A stretch of DNA of 64,000 bases from Marsupella aquatica (Eukaryota; Marchantiophyta). Both the position numbers and the translations under genes were made by a program. Shown in pieces: positions 52,891 through 64,000 of this stretch (position 1 is the first letter of the stretch; the number at the start of each line of letters is the position of its first letter). The notes beneath the pieces were generated by a model. That model did not search any database. It was not told the origin of the DNA and was given only the letters and a program-made list of their open reading frames with translations. The DNA lies in assembly GCA_973895155.1 (NCBI GenBank), contig OZ316899.1:13206001-13270000 (forward strand), written 5' to 3'.

Positions 52891-55800
52891 ATGGAACCCG
52901 AGCCGAGGCTGGAAGTAAGGACGCCAGGGGAGAGAACACGATTAGGGTTAGGGCACGATAAATGCCGGCGGCTAGGGGTCACCAACGGGAGAGAAATGCC
53001 AAGGAGGAGAGGGGTAAGGACCGCTCGTGAAGAGTTGTGGCTCATTTGCAGGCACAAACTGGGCAGACGACTACGGGCGGCCAACTACTATCAGTTGCTT
53101 AAGCAAGCACTCAGGGGGGGAGCAGATACCGACTATCAACTTGATAAGGGTATGAGCAACGTCAATCAAGCGGCACATTTTTGGGGATGCCTGTTCGAAC
53201 GGGCAACTGAGTACATTGGGACTTACGAGGACGAAGAATCGAAGAGAGCAGCTCGAGAACGGCAGGAGCTCGCTCGATTGTGGGAGCTGCAGAAAGCTGC
53301 CTTCTTAGGAGGAGAACTCATCAAGGCCGAATTCTTGTGGACTCCTACTACCAATCAACTCGACGACCTTCTGTTTTGCGAAGACAGAGTCGTCGGCATC
53401 CGCGAAGCCATCAAGCGCTGCAACGGCCTACACTGGGAGTTGAAGGGTAGCACGGAGGGGTGGACAAAGGCAACCGTGCTTGGAGAGACATCCACGGCAG
53501 CCGAGATGAAGAGGAAGGGAATTAACAACGACGAGGCCACCCCGGCAAAAAGAACGAGGTCGGCGGCACCAAAGAAACCAGCCGAACAGCAGAGCAGGAG
53601 GCAGAGAGAAGCCGAGGAGGAGGAGGTCGACCCCATCAATGCCATTCCAACGAGAGATGACACCTGGAAAGGCTGGGCGGCGATCCTCCCCGAGGAGGTC
53701 CAATTACACTTTGCAAGAGAGGAGGATGCATGCTTTACAGCTATACAGACTCGGAAATATGAGGGCTTCATGGCCGGATCCGGCTTGGAAGCCTTCGTAA
53801 GGTTACCGTGACTGAAGCCGGAGGTGTCGAATTCAGACTTACTGGAATTCATGGGATCATGGGAGTCCGAGACCAATTCCACAAGGGTGTATGGGAAGGA
53901 ATTCTATCTCACTCCTCAGGTGATTGCCGAAGTATTTGGCTTGCCGATGGGCAATAAGACCAAGGTAGATACCAGGAAGACCTTGCCAGACACGGAGTTC
54001 AGGTTGTTTCCAGGGCCTTCAACAAAGAATGGTTTTTTCCGTAACACTTGCACCAACCCGCATATAGGAGAGATGATCGATTTCTTGCGGGTGACCATGC
54101 ATTGCAACTGGCCGAGAGCAGAGATCGGCAAGGCATAGGTCTATCTGGCAGAGAGGCCAGACCCAAGCCGGGACTACAACGGTTACCTCCTCACTCAACT
54201 AAAGAAGATCTTGAAGGAGGAACAGCTGGTGATCGGCAAGGGAAGCGTATCCCGGCTTGGCTATCACATGCCGCTATTGTGCCGGTATGCCCGAAGTAAG
54301 ACCTTTGCCCCGGTACTTCCCCTACAAGCAAGGGCACCAGAAGAGGTTCCGGAACAGAGGCCGGCAACGGAGAAACCTAAACCGCCCGACAGTCCTACAA
54401 TCGAGCAGGTGTTTAGGCCAAGGACAGAGGACTTGCCGATGCAACAACCAGGCATGCAGAATCTGTTGAAACTGCTGGAGAAAGAAAAGAGAACGGCTAC
54501 GGCATCGGCAACAACAACAACAACGGCAACGGCAACAGCAACAATACAGGACACTGCTCCATAGGTAGGCCTAAACCGGCTTACAAGGGCAAACCCCTTT
54601 ACTGGAATCAAGGAGAGAAGGAGGCCGGAACACGAGCCGGGAGTCCGGATGTATGTAGGAGCCTCTAGTCCCGAAGCTGAAGAGAAGCAGGCCGTAGCTC
54701 CCGGCCCCAACAAGGAGAACAAGAGATCAACACGGAAGCCGGAGGAGGAACCAAGACCGGCAAGAGGAGAAGCCGTGTTCACAACAAAATCAGGAGAACA
54801 GCGGGAGAAGCCGGTAGTCCAAGCCGAGGAGGAGGCGGTGGAGGACTACAGCAATGATAACTCCGGCTACGGGTCAGATCATCATGTTCCAGGACTAAGG
54901 ACATGTGGCCGGTTTATCCCCACACTCCCAAGAGTAGTCCGAGGGGACCCGAGCCAGCAGAGCAGCCCCGAGTCTCCCCCGCCAGATGTCGCTCCCCCAA
55001 GCTTTGACGGCATAAAACAGACGGCGCAGGAATTTCAGGAGCAAATGAGGGAGGAAGAGGAGGCAGCCCTGGCTAGGGAGAAGGATTTACCAGGAGGAGA
55101 ATGGCCAGAGAACATCAGACGGCTTGCAGAAAAACGAAGCAGCCCTCCGGCCACGATAGAGGAGATCCGCAAGGCGGCTTGGGAACAAAGGCCGCGGTGG
55201 ATGATGCCGATGACTTCTACTTCCTCCACCTATGCTAAAAATAGAGCCATGGAGTATGGGGAGATGTGTGGAGAACTAGCGCTCAGCATCTTTGGGGAGG
55301 AGTTGGAGCAGGGACCCTTTTTCCAGAGGGAGATGTTGGAGAAGCGCCATTTAGAAGAAGCGGTGGCCTTGGAAAGAAGCAAGAAGGACGAGGTCATCCG
55401 TCGGCTTAGGGAAAGGGAAGCCAAAATCAAGGACCTAAGGGCGGCCAAGAAAGCCCAAGATGAGCTGCGGATTAAGCGGCATGAGCTAAATATCATGCAG
55501 GGCCAGTTGGATACCGCACAGTCTGATAATCGGATGATCGAGAATCTACTGATGCGGACCCAAGGAGAGTTGGCCGATGCGATCAAGGAGCGGGAGAAGT
55601 GGAAGCGAGAGCTAAGGGATGCAGAGGAGGCCCACATAACAGCCAACAACCGGGCCATGGCGGAGACCCAGAGAAGGGAAAGGGCGTTGAAGGGGGAGCT
55701 CGAGGTTATCCGTGGAGCCCTTAAGCAGAAGGAGGCTGAGTTAGGGAAATCCTATCAAGGGATTATTGCACTGCAGCAGGAACTTGCATCCCTGACGGCC

Positions 55801-56595
55801 AGCTTCAAGGCCGACCTACGGGAGAAGGACGACCAGCTCGACCAGACTTATGCCAAGATGAATAAAATGGAGTCTGAGGTCGTAACGGAGCTCGACAAAG
55901 AGCTAAGAGAAACCTAGGAGGAGAGGGCTACCTTGAAGAAGGAATTGGAGGAAGCCCACAGGGAGTTGGAGGAAGCCCAGAAAGAACTGGAGGAGGCGTG
56001 CAAGGACCTGGACGAAGTACAGGAGGAGTTGGAGGAAAGCACGCGGAAGCTGGAGAACTTACAACGGCGAGCCAACAACTAAACAGAGCGGCTGAAGAAA
56101 CAAGCCGCAGTAATTAAAGGCTTGGCTCCATCAGGCCCAACTCCAATTGGGGCAACCAAGTTACCAGGAGTGGTACTGGCCGAAGAACAAGCCGCGCCAT
56201 TTGCACTAGTACCGGAAGTAAGTGGGAAGGGGAAGGGGCCAGCTGCCGAACCAGAAAAGAAGAAGAAGCGGAAACCTTCAGGGTCAGGGAGTAATACGGC
56301 TCCACAGGCCATGGTGACCAAGGAGGCAGACCCAGCACCGACCCCAGGCAGGGTCACGGCAGAGGATCCAACTACCCTAGAAGCAGGGGATGACGAAGCT
56401 GAGGCTCAGGCCGAAGCCGTGGGTGATGCCGAAGCCGGTGCCGGTGCCGAGGCCGAAGCCGAAGGTGGACCCAGTCAGGCCGATGGAGAGTTGACTCAGT
56501 CAAGGGCAGGTAATCTGTCAGAGAACGAACCTACGACAGTGGCTGAGGTGGAAGCGTTGGGGGCGTCCACTGAGGAACAGACACCGCTGCCATGA
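52891..56595 (+). pseudogene. LTR-embedded ORF of element D (PMD-like domain plus coiled coil)
   Basis: One frame of 1235 codons including its terminal TGA, with no frameshift, broken only by TGA 53809, TAG 54136, TAG 54562, TAG 55915 and TAA 56080. Order: basic N-terminus, helical region (AAHFWGCLFERA, about 95-170), Lys/Glu-rich linker, globular domain (LTPQVIAEVFGLPMGNK, NGFFRNTC, about 330-470), Pro/Thr linker with an ACA/GCA repeat near 54505-54545, a long coiled coil (about 815-1060), and an Ala/Glu-rich end. The globular domain aligns with that of element B's LTR frame. The first ATG may not be the true start, since a TATA-like TATAAAC at about 52870 is only 20 bases upstream. Function unknown. 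Confidence 0.78.
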
Positions 56596-57512
56596 CGGTG
56601 GTGGAGGGCCGCTCCTTTCAGGGAGGGCGGACGTGGAGGGAGGAGGCGTGAGTGGGCAGGGCGGGCTCGGATCTCTAAGTTTAGGATTAGGATCAGGACC
56701 AGGAGACGGCCCTGGCACTTAGCTTAGTGGGATTGCGGTTCCACTAGTAAGAGCAACACTTGTACTCCTACCTTGCTGTACATAGGTAGATTCAGTTAGG
56801 TAGATTCGTTAGATAGATTTGGCTTACGCTGCAAGGAATTAGGCGGATCCGTGTCCAGGATAAGTACTTGGGCAGCGGGGAGCTCAGGGCCTCTTCTTTA
56901 GCAAATTTTTAGTTGCACCAGCCGGGCTGGGATCAAGTAGTAAGAGAAGCTCTCGGTTAGTCATATAGTGACCCTTGTGTATATTCATGTTTCCTCATGC
57001 CTAAGAGCTGAATAGAGTTGGCCTCACAGCTTAGTTTGCAGAGCTTGTGTATGAGATGTACTGTTTGTATGGCAAGTGCATGGTATGACTCAGTCAGAAG
57101 GAGTCATTTTGCTATTTGTGTGTCGCATTAACTTGTGTGAAGAGTGCCCACATCAACTAATAGATGAAGGAAAGTAAGCAAGGGAGTGAGAGTTGGATGT
57201 GTCGAGCTGAGAGAGGTCTTAGCGGCTTAACCAAGCCTATTGGGGATCATTCCGGTGGCGGAATCCAAATATACCCAACCAGAAGGAGAGGAAGAGAAGG
57301 GAAGGCCCAGATTAGGCCGGCTACATATCTCATGACCCGATGAAGGATCTGTCCAGTATATGTGTGTAAAATGTTAATAGTAGTAGTAGAAGGAGGTTAG
57401 CAGCGTCCCATGCCACTAAGCCGCGAAAATGGCCTCGCCAAGCGCAAAACCTGCGGGAATCGGCTTGTGCTGGGGGGTTTCTTGGGTTTAGGGAGCCATG
57501 GGACGCACCACA
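56596..57512 (+). other. Element D, non-coding 3' part of the LTR
   Basis: About 920 bases after the ORF stop, expected to hold the polyadenylation region and U5. It is GC-rich at first and more AT-rich from 56750. No direct repeat of the element's left end. It closes with GCACCACA. Confidence 0.6.
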
Positions 57513-57517
57513 TCCTT
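57513..57517. repeat. Target-site duplication of element D (TCCTT, right)
   Basis: Matches 52772-52776. Confidence 0.95.
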
Positions 57518-59621
57518 AAACTGGATTTTGAGAAGGCTTTTGATCGTGTTTCACATGACTACTTATGGGAATGCATGCACCTCCTGGGTATCAGCGGACG
57601 ATTCACTATGCTGGTCAGGGCATTGCTGGCACAGGCGTCTTCTAGAGCCTTGGTGAACGGATTACTATCTAACACATTTGAGCTTAAACGAGGGGTAAGA
57701 CAGGACTGCCCACTATCACCATTATTGTTTGTCATCTCCATGCAACCTCTTATGGACTTTCTTGAAACTGAGATGGCGGAGGGCAGACTTAGTGGCTTGC
57801 AGATCACCCCTAGATTCACTATCTGCTATAGACTGTTTGCGGATGATGTTGGAATGTTTGTCCCGGCCACAAAGTGCGCCTTTGAGGAAGCAACCACTGC
57901 TCTCGAATGCTATGAGAAAGCAAGTGGGGCCCGACTGAATCTGAAGAAATCCGTGGTGATTCCATTGTCAATGGAACCGATCCCTGAGTGGCTGAATAAC
58001 ACGGGCTGCCTTATCAGTCAACACGGTGAGATGCAGAAATACGTGGGGGCACCATTGGGTGAGAGCTTGAGCACGAAACAACTGCACAAATTCTGCCTTG
58101 ATAAGATTTGTGCCAGGCTTTCAGTTTGGTCCAACAAACTCCTTTCCTTTACTGGCCGTTCACTACTGGTCAAACAGGTACTATTTGCTATTCCGATCTA
58201 CCATGTCATGTATTGCAAGGCGTCCGTTGGCCTGGCGAAGAAGATAATTGCTTTGAGCAGAGAATTTTTATGGGGATATAATGCCACAGGAGGACAGAAG
58301 GTCCCCCTGGTGGCCTGGGATCGGATGGCTTTGCCACGCGTGGAGGGGGGGCTGGGATTCCGGGACTTCCGCTGTCACTCTGATGCATTGCTCTCTCAAT
58401 GGTTTACTAAGGCACTTAACGCGCCTGAGACGGAATGGTCTAGGATGTTGGCAACCAACCTGACCTTGATGGGTTGGATGAACTACAAGATTATTAGGCG
58501 CAATGGATACTCCTTCCAGGACCGGGTTCTGTTGTGCACGCCTTGTTCATTTAGTGGGCTGCCATACACGACTGGTCTCTGGAGAAGTTGGGAGCTAGTG
58601 AGAGCCCACTTATCCTTTGATCCTAGCCTGACGGGGCTGCCTTCCCGGTGGAGCATCATGGATACCCTCAGATGTATGGTAGGCTTTAATTCTCTTCCGA
58701 ATAAGGCAATGACAGAGATTGCTGCAATTTGTGGCAGGCTGGGATTGAGGTCTATTGGTGATGGATGGTCGACGGAGGATGGATGTTGGAAGGACCTCCC
58801 GTTACATTGGCACAACATGCGTGGCTTTTCTGATGAGCATTGAACAATGGCACGCTCGTTCTTGGATTGCCTTTGGCGTGCTAATAACTGCCGATCTGAG
58901 TACTACTTGTATGCCAAGCAATGGAGATGGACAGATTGATTGGAGCCGCTGAAGGACTTCAGAATCAAGAATTGTAGAGTGTATGACTTCTTAAGGCCTA
59001 AGAATTCTTCCCATGACCGCCTCAATAGGATCTGGTCGCTGTCTTGGCCTGAGATGTGCTGGAATGTGTGCTGGGCCAAGCTTTGGGGGTCTGACTTCCA
59101 ATTAGAGGCAAGACCTTTTTTTGGAGGATCATTGTAGGGGGCCTATTCACAGGGGCTCGTGCGCTCAGAATGGAGGTTAGTAATGGAGATTGCAAGCTTT
59201 GTAATGGCTGGCTTGAAACGATCTCCCACCTGTTTTTCCACTGTACACATGCTGTCCGCTGCTGGTGCCTCTGTCAGACTTTGTTGCGGAGTCTGGGTTT
59301 GCCAATTGGACAAGGATTGATGGCTCTTATAGAGGCGGCCTGCGGGAAGGAGCATGTTCAAGTGGCTCGGATCTTTGTCTTGCATCAAATTCCGTGGCGA
59401 CTCTGGTTGGGAAGGAACACCCACATGTTTCAGTTGGGGGGAGACGTGTGTTTGACTTAGGGCTTGTTCTGAACAAGGCAGCGGAGAACGCGTTTGCTGT
59501 TAGCAGGCGCTGCCCCCCGGGCAGGAAGTGCACCCACCTGATTCGGGCCAAGGCATGGATTGATGACCTGCGTAGGGAATGGTTGGGCAGTGGCAGCACT
59601 GCTGTCAACTCTTTTGCTTGA
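57518..59621 (+). pseudogene. LINE ORF2, reverse transcriptase remainder and zinc-binding end
   Basis: Resumes with KLDFEKAFDRVSHDYLW, GVRQDCPLSPLLFVI and the catalytic RLFADDVGMFV, then the thumb (KKSVVIPLS, LSVWSNKLLSFTGRSLLV). The frame is open to a stop at 58841, then shifts several times. The C-terminal zinc-binding (zf-RVT) motif CKLCNGW...HLFFHC lies near 59190-59245. The last readable frame ends near 59619. It primes and copies LINE RNA at the nicked target. Confidence 0.9.
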
Positions 59622-59872
59622 TCATGGTGACCGCGGCTCCAGGCTGATCTGAATGAACAATGCCCTCTTATGATGCGCTTAGGCTTGTGTTGGTGATAAA
59701 TGTTCCCTCTCCCACTGTTTTGTGGGTGGAGGGTTGCGTGTTATGCGCTGGTTGTGTGTGTCTGTGCACTGTGTTTTTGGCTTTGTTTTAGGTTGCTTGG
59801 TCTGGCCTTTTGGACTGTCTGTTTGCCCTCCCCGTGGGGATTTTTGCGGGGGAACCAAAAATTATTAAAAAA
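59622..59872 (+). other. LINE 3' untranslated region and A-rich tail
   Basis: About 250 bases, T/G-rich with a Pro-codon-like CCCTCCCC segment, ending in an imperfect tail AAAAATTATTAAAAAA. The tail is short for a fresh insertion. Confidence 0.65.
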
Positions 59873-62800
59873 TGGCCCATTCCAAGGAAGGGTGGGCCAG
59901 TTAGGTCTCAAGGGTGTGGGGGTCAGTAAAGGGGGTTGTCCAGTAGGAGAACACTTGATTGAAATAGTGATGCAAGGGTGCGGTGAAGGAATAGGGACCA
60001 TGGACCCTAACTTGTTTGCTGCCTTGGGAGGATCTGGAGAGCTAGAGGTGACATGCTTCATTGAACCTGAGCTTGCAAGCAGCGCTTTAAAACGGCCCCT
60101 AGCATTGCAAAGACAGTTTGCCCATAGTGGAGTTGTCAAGACGTTTAGGGGGGTTTATATGTCAAGGCTAGGGGGTGGCCAGGTTTTCACTAAAGGGGGT
60201 TTAGGGGGGGTTAAGATGTCAAGGGTGGGGGGTTGGATTGTAAGGGGATGGGGGGTTTAGGGAGCATTGGATGGAGTACATCCCCACCATTCAAAAATTT
60301 CCCGTTCCCGCGTCCCATTCCCCCTTCCCGTTTATGTATGGCATGTCGTCCCTTCCTTTGGTCCCGATCCTTTGGTTTCCCGATCCTTTGGTTGCCTGGT
60401 GCTAGGGTTTTTGTTTTCTGCCTCAATGCGTCCTTGAGCTTTTGTTCCACTTTGAGGTCGTTCTAGTAGTGCTGTCAGTCTTGTCGCTGCCTGCCCCGTT
60501 GCTGTGTTGCTGTGTGTTGGTTGAAGCTGCTTCAGTAGAGGTGGCCGCTCCTGCTGCGGAAGGCATTCAACTTGAGGGAGCTCATTCCTGATATTGCGGA
60601 AGGTGATTGCTACTCTTTGCGGAAGGTGATGAAAGCGGACTTGAAGGGAGGTGATTGCTTTATTCTGTAAGGTGGACTGCAGAGCTCACAGAGGCAGTGA
60701 AAGTTTAGTCATGGCAGTTGGGAAGGGGGCACGAGGAAGTTGGGAAGGGAGCCAGGAAGGGAGCCAAGTTTAGGCCTGCATGATTGGGGCCTGCAAATGC
60801 GATAGTTGCAACATTGCGATTGACATTGCAGGATTGGGGTCTGTATGAACAATCTCCACGGTCTGCCAATTCATACTCCATTTTGTGCCATTGCCCTTGC
60901 TTCATTGCTGATTTCTCCTTGTCCTCAAAGTACTTATGTTCACTGAGCTGCTGTTGGGAGGAGTTGCGACACTTGCGGTTTAGGGTGAGCTATGAACTTG
61001 TTTACTCTTTGAAGTTTTGGTGGTTGTGGTGCCCTTTTTTTAGGAGCTTTGAAACAGGTATGTGACCTCCCTCATTTCCAATTTCAAGGTTGCAATGTGG
61101 CTGCTTAGTTTATACCAAATTCTTTTTCTTAAATCCCATGAGTGTGTTCATAGTTGGAGGTGATCGGAGGTTGTTTTCAAGCTATGAACAATCTGCACAC
61201 AACTGCTGCTTGTCCATACTTCCCTTTGGCTGCATCACTGCCCGCATTGCTCAGCTCTGATGACTCAGTTCCCTGATATGTTTGTTCCTCCGGTCTCTCT
61301 TTTTGAAGTTTCTCTTTGCATTGTTGCTTCATTTGGCCACACAGCTACGCAATTTCTATTTGTTGTTTCTGTACTCTATTTCTGTATTTGTGCTGCATTG
61401 AATGATCTGCTATCATTTGCAGCAGATTGAGTCAAAGGGCAAAGAAGAGCCGCTCTTTGATCTGGCTGATGAAGCTATGGCGCCAATGCGGAATTCAAAG
61501 CACTGAAATTGGTGCCTAGGAGGAGGAGGTGAAGAGGCAGAGGAGCAAAAACGGTGTGGTCTGGCTGGCTTGTTGGATACACTGTTTACCGTAATTAGTA
61601 TCATAACTTATATAGTCTCCCTGCATAAATAGTATCACACACACTAATAAGGGTGTGACTACAAATCTGAAAAAATATATATATTAGTACAAGTAGAGAG
61701 TTCAGTCTATTGTCATTCGTTCTAATTTGATTTTGATTGTATTTATAACCTGGTTTTCATTTCATCATACTTTAATAAAATCTGACTTTCAATTGACATT
61801 CATTTTTAATTTTATATGCCATTGCAAATATATCTTACTACTAGAAATATTTGTACTTTTCATAAGCTATATACATAATATGTGTTCATCACACACTATT
61901 TGAGTGTGACCAAAAGTAATCTCACTTACTCTAATTTAGAATAACATGTATTTAGTCTCACTTCTTATATAGTCTCACACAACAAGAAGCCTTAAAAGAT
62001 GGGTCCAAGGCCTTAATTCTCTTTTTCAAAATTTTATGATTTTCCAAAATGTCATTGAAAAACAACACAAATAATCATCATATATTTAAAATTTCCTCAC
62101 CTGGGATTTCACACCACAATTAATACAATGCTTCAGACACAAGTTTTTCCATAATTAATATTTCCAAATTTAACTCCTCAATATAAGTCTCAACATTAGA
62201 GTTTGGGCTCAAAGATCACCAACAAATTAAATGTTATGAGAAAATATCCTCTTTATGAACAAAGTCACTAACAACATCAGAGATCACAAGCCTTTGCCCA
62301 TCACAAATCAACACTCAGTTGCGCTTGACAACCTATGTTTAATTGCTAATTGCCCATCATCCTCTATCCTTTACGGGATAAATGTTGTCATTTGCCCATC
62401 GCAGCGGGTTGCACTCGCCCGTTGCAATGTGCCTATCATAGCTCACTCCCAAGCTCACTCATCTTCCATCATGTATTGTCATTGCCCAACGTTTCCCTTC
62501 GCCTTTTAAAAACCTAAGCTTAGTGTGTTCATGAACCTGTTTTCACGATTCCTTAACCTTGATCCAAGATTCTTTTTCATGAATTCATGAAGGGAATCTG
62601 GCATCAAGTTCAAGAATCTTGAAGAGAGAGAAAAAAGTGCATACAAACATAAAGAAAATGATTAAAAGAAAGTCTACTCAAGACAAAGAAAATGACAAAA
62701 AATGAACAAAAAGTGATTCAATTAAGACAAAAGGAGTTATGGATGAAAAATTTGACAAGGAACACAAACTCAAATGAAGACAAAGAGAGTAATGAATGAT

Positions 62801-64000
62801 TATTTTGGAATAAAGTACAAGAAACATCAACTCCGATAAGAACAAAGAGTATTATAAATGCTAGGAAAACTTTGGTATTTTACTATGCAAGGTTTGAATT
62901 AAAAATTATTGAAGTTTCTTTCTAAGTGAATGCAAATAAGTATTCCAATAGACTAAAACTTATGTGAACATTAGAGATTTGGGAATGGGATATTTGGAGC
63001 AACTATTGCTCCTTAGAGTTTGTTGAGATTCAAAAACATTAAAATGATTAACTCATGAATTCATGAATCATTTATAAAGAAGTGTCACACTTTAAAAATA
63101 ATAATTTTTTAATTGATTAGTATGACATAGATTAATTACAAACAGTTCATTACAAGACTCATTTGAAATTTGTAGGGTATATTTGAAGTGTTTTAGATAT
63201 TTCTGATTCCAGTCAATTTTAAGATGGTATTTTAAGGATAAATTAGACAAATGATCTCTTGAACATGTGCAAGTGTAAATTGTAAAGATTGAAATAGATC
63301 ATCCAGAGATTAAAAATTAATTTATTATGGTCCATTTCATGTTTTTAATGGTTCATATTGATAACATATTTCGAGCATCTTTTCCATCCACGAAGATTTT
63401 GCAAAGAAAGGGATAGTTTTTAGGCTCATTTTGGGGCATTTTTTAGCTTTGTGTACTTTTTGAGCAAAAGTTCTTTTAGTTTGTGCTTATTACCCATCCT
63501 TTTTGGCTCCTTGTTACACAGTCACATTAATTATGGTGACAGCTTTCATAAACCTTTGTTCCCAAATGTTGTGTGTGAGATTAATTACTGTAATCAGTGT
63601 AGTTGGGAAGTTTCCTAAAGTAAATTGTGAATGAATGATTCAGGTGGGTCTAAAGCATGGGGTGGGTCCTTTGTCTTAGCACACTCAAGAGTCCAATCTA
63701 GGCCACGAGTGATCTTCTTTCATAAAACATTTATAATGCATGTTTGGGAGAGAGGGGAATGTGAACAGATGGGTTACAGAGATGTGTATTTGCACAGAGG
63801 AGGATGATAGTGGAGTAGAGCAGAGTGGAGACAATTAGAGTGTAGTGCAAGGGCAAGTATTTTGATTTTAGAAGCTTTGGATTTTGTTTCAAATTGATTT
63901 AAGTTGGGAGATCAGGCCGGTCAAGAATTGGGTCTAAATGACTGTTAAGTCCTATTGTGTTGACGAGAGAGAGGTACATTTTAAAATTCTGAGAGTGAGG
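59873..64000. other. Right flank without supported genes
   Basis: 4.1 kb. Up to about 61600 it is moderately GC-rich, with G-runs near 60145-60250 (GTTTAGGGGGGTTTA type) and a duplicated CGATCCTTTGG motif near 60365-60390. A 186-codon frame across 59700-60260 has no recognisable motif. From 61600 it is AT-rich with short repeats (TTATATAGTCTC near 61607 and 61967; GTGTGAC motifs). I see no coding chain, terminal repeats or RNA gene. Confidence 0.4.

Larger units (their letters stand above)
52777..57512 (+). mobile_element. Solo giant LTR (element D), 4736 bp, carrying one large ORF
   Basis: Ends are TGTGATGCC...GCACCACA, i.e. TG...CA with short inverted similarity, and the flanks carry the 5-bp TCCTT duplication. 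There are no direct repeats between its own two ends, and no gag, pol, primer-binding site or polypurine tract inside. A solo LTR left by LTR-LTR recombination explains this best. Size and content (one long frame in the sense direction, then ~900 non-coding bases) match the LTRs of element B. The parent element is not in the window. Confidence 0.82.
50442..59872 (+). mobile_element. L1-like LINE, 5'-truncated, with element D inserted
   Basis: A non-LTR retrotransposon on the plus strand: end of ORF1, then ORF2 with an apurinic-type endonuclease, reverse transcriptase and C-terminal zinc-binding domain, and a 3' untranslated region ending in a short A-rich tail (about 59855-59872). Element D interrupts the reverse transcriptase between 52776 and 57518. 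No flanking target duplication was found; the left edge is a junction with the truncated element C LTR. Confidence 0.92.

Noticed and set aside
52777-57512. Element D as a complete non-autonomous LTR element (LARD or TRIM type)
   Set aside because: Its left and right ends share no direct repeat and there is no primer-binding site or polypurine tract, so it does not have two LTRs of its own.
59855-59900. LINE target-site duplication
   Set aside because: I compared sequence after the A-rich tail with that left of 50442 and found no repeat; the left edge is a truncation junction.
1-64000. tRNA, rRNA or CRISPR array
   Set aside because: I saw no cloverleaf-like A/B box pairs, rRNA core sequence or regularly spaced repeats. 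The tandem repeats present are inside transposons or coding linkers.

Overview
This window comes from a plant nuclear genome, and nearly all of it is transposable elements. The evidence is plant-type Ty1/copia and Ty3/gypsy retrotransposons (one with a chromodomain), an L1-like LINE, a PIF/Harbinger DNA transposon with its Myb/SANT partner gene, and heavy C-to-T decay of coding sequence as expected in methylated DNA. I cannot name the species. I see no tRNA, rRNA, CRISPR array or intact host gene.

Left nest (1-23588+). A gypsy element on the plus strand (element A) is entered in its integrase C-terminus. It is split at 602/20912 by a minus-strand copia element (copia 1, 603-20906, TSD TTAAG, two identical 158-bp LTRs). 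Inside the 3' part of copia 1 sits a complete 14.1-kb minus-strand gypsy element (element B, 1573-15698, TSD TTTCG). Its LTRs are about 4.0 kb, and each carries its own ~884-codon reading frame. After copia 1, element A continues with an extra post-integrase reading frame of similar layout.

Middle (23.6-30.2 kb). This is unassigned sequence, ending in a minus-strand spliced gene remnant (28.5-30.2 kb) cut by the next retrotransposon.

Right nest (30187-50441). A minus-strand chromodomain gypsy element (element C) has its 3' LTR split by a 6.0-kb PIF/Harbinger element (31057-37095, TSD TTA). Its RNase H is split by a plus-strand copia element (copia 2, 39905-46689, TSD ACATT). Its 5' LTR is cut short where it meets a 5'-truncated LINE (50442-59872).

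Inside the LINE reverse transcriptase is a 4736-bp insertion (element D, 52777-57512, TSD TCCTT). It has LTR-type ends and no gag or pol, and it is almost filled by one 1235-codon reading frame broken only by nonsense codons. I read it as a solo giant LTR. Its protein aligns with the one carried in the LTRs of element B.

The main candidate for something new is this pair, with a weaker third case in element A: LTRs that are themselves gene cassettes, encoding a plant-mobile-domain-like protein with a coiled-coil tail. A second puzzle is that the outer copia 1 has identical LTRs while element B nested inside it has LTRs about 5% apart. The last 4 kb (59873-64000) is AT-rich in its second half and holds no gene I can support.
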